64,000 nucleotides of DNA from Glandiceps talaboti. Lineage: Eukaryota > Hemichordata > Enteropneusta > Spengelidae. The position numbers and the translations under genes are program-made. Under the pieces are notes generated by a model, which saw only the letters and a list, made by a program, of their open reading frames with translations, ran no database searches and had not been told where the DNA came from. The stretch lies in assembly GCF_964340395.1 (NCBI RefSeq), contig NC_135553.1, positions 8,547,001 through 8,611,000 on the forward strand, given 5' to 3'. Positions 60,822-64,000 of this stretch are shown piece by piece; the first letter of the stretch is position 1; each line of letters opens with the position of its first letter.

Positions 60822-61184
60822 TTGTTGACAGAGGGAAGGCAGGGATGTTGGCTAATTTATTTATTGGTGTTTTCACTAAGGAGGCCAATAGCAACCAACC
60901 AACAATTGAGGAATCGATGTGATAATGAGTCAAGTGACAATCCCTTCGCATCAGATGAAGTCAGGAAGCCACTACTTAAAATCAACACGACGTGTAAATC
61001 ATCGGGTCCTAATGGGACACATTCCAAAGTACTGCGTGAACTAGCTGATATAATTGGCACTCCACTCCACTACGTATCATATTTAAACCCTCTCACATCT
61101 AGTACAGTACCTAAAGACTGGACAGATACGCAGATCCCAGCACTGTTGAAGACAGGAGACGAAAAATCACCTTTAGACTACTGA
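60822..61184 (+). pseudogene. LINE reverse-transcriptase fragment, N-terminal blocks
   Basis: Open segment of the decayed LINE holding SSGPNGTHSKVLRELAD and VPKDWTDTQIPALLKTGDE. This corresponds to the early RT block in which 'GPDGIPARVLKE...VPKDWK' is usual. The first part of this open segment, before about 60940, is out of the LINE frame. It is terminated by a stop at the position where intact relatives read a Tyr-Arg-Pro motif (here DY then stop then PLNLTSVICKVVEE). Confidence 0.75.
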
Positions 61185-61440
61185 CCGTTAAATTTAACTA
61201 GCGTCATTTGTAAGGTAGTGGAGGAGCTTGTCAGATCAACGAACGATCGATTACATCATATATGAACAACTACAATGTATTCAGTAAGAAACAATTTAGT
61301 TTCATTGGTGGCAGATCAACTAAACTTATTACTTAAACTCGTAGACAATGCAGCGATAATAAACACGGTGTATATCCTTGGATTTTTATGACCACTGGGA
61401 CAAAGTACTGCTTGACTTATCAGCAGGCTTGCATCTTATG

Positions 61441-61683
61441 GGAATTAGTCATTTCAAATGCAGATGGGCCCAAGATTTCCTGAGGGGCCGGAGCCAACGA
61501 GTCTGAATAAATGGTTATTTCTCACAGTGGCAGATTGTAACTCGTGGCATCCCACAAGGATCAGTCCTATGGCGTAACGCAATAAATGTGTTCGGCATCT
61601 TCGTAAATGATTTCCAAGAGAGCAAGAGCACTTCAGACGCTGATATCGTTCAGTATCACCTTGACCAGTCATTGGAGCAGTGA
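61441..61683 (+). pseudogene. LINE reverse-transcriptase fragment, central blocks
   Basis: In the frame starting at 61441 the sequence reads WAQDFLRGRSQRV, a stop at 61504-61506, then INGYFSQW, VTRGIPQGSVL and IFVNDF. GIPQGSV is RT motif B-type sequence of LINEs. The expected acidic catalytic box after it is lost or diverged. Confidence 0.75.
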
Positions 61684-61769
61684 GTGTTTGCATAAAATGT
61701 CACATTGACGTGTAACGTTCTTTCAATTCATAAAAGAAAGATTGCTATAACAATACAAATTCATACATT

Positions 61770-62114
61770 GTGCAGCGAACATTTGGTTCCAAAGTGGTTC
61801 TCGAGAATGTAACCAGAGGGAAAGATGTAGGGGTGACAATTGATAATCACCTCATCAGCTTTGAGTGTCACATCCAAAAACAAGTCAACATAGCCAAGAG
61901 AATAGTGGGTCTCGTTAGAGGGTCATTCAAATTTCTAGACATTCATAAGTTCAAGCTACTGTTCATAGTACTCCTTCGCCCTATCTTTGAATATAGTAAT
62001 GACACATGGAAGAAGGATATGAATTGCATTGAAAATGTGCCACAAAAATGCTTCTCGGTTATAGTAATCTTACATATAAAGACAGACCAAAGAAACTTGC
62101 GATACCAACTTTGA
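61770..62114 (+). pseudogene. LINE reverse-transcriptase fragment, C-terminal part
   Basis: Contains DVGVTIDNHLISFECHI, AKRIVGLVRGSFKFLD and LLRPIFEYSNDTW, the typical post-catalytic LINE segment (GVTID..L.F..HI, N.ANRI.G.I.RSF). A frameshift near the end moves the last conserved block (LKFRRLRGDLIEMFK) to another frame at about 62107-62155. Confidence 0.8.
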
Positions 62115-62404
62115 AATTCAGAAGACTGCGAGGCGACTTAATCGAAATGTTCAAATTTAAATCACGTCAGGAGTCTACAAGAGGAGTCTAACAGAGTAAT
62201 AGATGATGTCATGCAATAGAAAATTTCATTTGATACCGCAAACTTTTTACACTTATATTAAAACGTATGTGATATTTTTTATTTATGTAATTAATTTGAT
62301 ATTCTTTGTGTCCTGTAAGCCAGAGGGCTGGATGTGGGGTTATTTTTGTAAATATTTATTTAAGTATTGTATAATTTGATAAGTCCACCTAGGACACCTT
62401 AATC

Positions 62405-62448
62405 AACAATAACATAATATAACATAACATAACTTAACATAACAATAG
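62405..62448. repeat. (ATAAC)-like short tandem repeat
   Basis: About eight degenerate ATAAC/ATAAT units following the LINE remnant; short tandem 3' tails are common in some LINE clades. Confidence 0.75.
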
Positions 62449-63700
62449 AGTAAATGTTTAAAACTAGCAAATTTCACCAGACTACAAGACATTTACTCAA
62501 AGTTGAAAGAAAATGCTGCAGACTTGAAGGCGGGAAGAATTTATTTCACTCATAGAGTTGTCAATGCATGTAACAATATGTCACTTTCAAAACTAGTCGT
62601 GATCCTTTTCTGTCGTCTCAACCCATGAAACACAATGTGAGTGAAACGTATTGCGTGATATTAGAACTGCATAAAGCTATGTCAACTGGCAGTGAATGCA
62701 CGACAGAGTTGAAATTGAGGTCCATATGAGCTTGTGTTAAGAATCAACACAATGTATTAAGGTGACACCATTTTCACTAGGTTAAGCTGCAAAGGTCACC
62801 GCTCGTGATGCCATATTGTAGCGAAACACATCTAATCCTGCGATCTGTTTTTGGACAAATCCGGCTTTTCACATATTTCATGCGTATGGTGAAAACAAGA
62901 GAGTAATAACCATGACAGCTGGTGTGAAAATATTATCTCTAAACGGCTGACTTCATAGACGTGTATGTCGTTTTGTAGAGACGGTGTACAAGTGCGTGTA
63001 CTCGTCTTACGAATATTGGTATACCCATTGGTAAATCCTTATAGTATCTGTAAATAGTTGTCTAGTCTGAGCCGACAGTCATAAAAACTATCAAAACATG
63101 TTTGCAGACAGTTTGATATTAATAATGCGATAGCTTAGAGCAGTATGGTCGTCAGGGAATGCAGTCAAAGTGTTCGACGTTCGCAAACCATGCTTATTTC
63201 TACAAGCTATTGTATATGTGTCTTTTTATTATGAGTTATGAAGTCTACAATTTGGCCGCAGGCACAACTATATACATCCAGAAACCGTCTGAGAAATAGG
63301 ATCTGCGCTTAATGGATATGAATGAAAAACAGACTGTGTTACATTTAGGCTACAATTTGACATTAATGCTAATTTGAAAATACAAAAGTGTATTGTAGAG
63401 TCACGTAAAGTGTCTTGTCTTTGAATATAAAAATGAAAATGTTGAGAAGAACAAGTCTTCTACATTCTATGACATAGCCCCTAACACTAAGGTGAGGTTA
63501 CTTAGTGTCTATAATATGGTCCTGCCTTCAGCTGGCGATCTAAGTAATTCATGCATAGGAATCTTAAATTGAACGTTTTTACAAGAGAAAAGGGACACCA
63601 TCGACACACAATATATGATATATCATGAGACAAGGTTAGTCTGACTAGACAACTTGGACATTCTCTTTTCATATGGGTTTCATTTCTGAATGGAAAAGAA
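62449..63700. other. Unannotated AT-rich sequence
   Basis: No gene or repeat recognised. Confidence 0.45.
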
Positions 63701-63719
63701 ATTTCAATTTATCTACCAA

Positions 63720-64000
63720 ATTACTACATGGCCATGTTAAATGATCAAAGGTCATGTCAAAGCTTAGTTCCGAAGATCTCTGAAGTATGTTTATAAGCAC
63801 TTAAATGTTGTCTGTGTTCGCAACTTACATTCAAGAGTAAATTTTTAGTGATATATATGAAGGTCCAGGTCATTGGTCAATGTATTAACAGACACTTTAA
63901 TACTGATAGTGCAAGCATTTAACACTTAAATATAATGTGTATTCAATTTCTCGAGTTATGGTCAAAAACGTTGTTTTTATAACAAATGTAGTGACCGTTC
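63720..64000 (+). repeat. Diverged member of the 'aaggtcaaggtca' repeat family
   Basis: Contains 'gatcaaaggtcatgtcaaag' and 'gaaggtccaggtcattggtcaa' blocks about 130 bp apart and 'gagttatggtcaaaa', resembling the family at 49119-50214. Runs off the window end. Confidence 0.4.

Larger units (their letters stand above)
60640..62170 (+). mobile_element. Decayed LINE (non-LTR retrotransposon), reverse-transcriptase part
   Basis: Remnants read in order on the plus strand. First comes a linker with KNFWQYVN then LANLFIGVFTKE. Next is SSGPNGTHSKVLRELAD with VPKDW. Then follow WAQDFLRGRSQRV, ING, VTRGIPQGSVL (near 61537-61569) and IFVNDF. The C-terminal part contains GVTIDNHL, IVGLVRGSF and LKFRRLRGDLIEMFK. 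These are core blocks of LINE reverse transcriptases (CR1/Jockey-like superfamily by pattern). Several stops and shifts interrupt it, and the catalytic F/YADD region is not recognisable. The endonuclease half is not seen. An (ATAAC)-rich tail at 62405-62448 may be its 3' end. Confidence 0.85.

Overview
This window looks like AT-rich nuclear DNA from a metazoan, most likely a marine invertebrate; I cannot place the species. The grounds are very sparse coding content, many di- and tetranucleotide microsatellites (especially TACA/TGTA, ACAG and TA), a short TTAGGG run, a Penelope-like element (PLE) with a GIY-YIG endonuclease, a decayed LINE, and GT-AG splice-like signals. Nothing suggests a bacterial, phage or organellar origin. 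No complete multi-exon gene could be assembled.

The centrepiece is at 42778-46709. Two 5'-truncated PLE copies lie head to head as a perfect palindrome: arms 42851-44724 and 44726-46599 around a single unpaired base at 44725. Each arm carries the same open frame (core and C-terminal reverse transcriptase, CxC zinc motif, GIY-YIG endonuclease). Each also carries, 3' of the frame, a recognisable hammerhead ribozyme motif. The right copy continues 57 bp past the palindrome into a 3' tail ending in (TA)n. The left copy stops short and joins another (TA)n tract. A closely matching tail followed by (TA)n opens the window at base 1. This asymmetry fits a cDNA that folded back on itself during insertion better than a simple assembly artefact.

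The other identifiable element is a broken non-LTR retrotransposon (LINE) at about 60640-62170, with recognisable reverse-transcriptase blocks, several stops and an (ATAAC)-like tail.

Only a few pieces of possible host genes can be supported: an 86-nt candidate internal exon at 14732-14817, a GC-richer 127-codon frame for a two-helix membrane protein at 35178-35561, a promoter-like cluster (CRE, TATA box, ATG, consensus donor) at 48876-48994, and a weaker first-exon candidate at 51262-51342. I see no link between them.

The rest is repeats and unannotatable DNA: octamer-bearing (ATGCAAAT) tandem families at about 0.7-1.5, 5.9-6.35, 16.9-17.7, 18.6-18.8 and 31.0-31.6 kb; a 43-bp minisatellite at 37.3 kb with scattered single units; a roughly 300-bp tandem family at 49.1-50.2 kb; foldback elements at 11.3, 12.2 and 13.65 kb; paired repeats at 10.2/10.65 and 29.3/30.7 kb; and numerous microsatellites.
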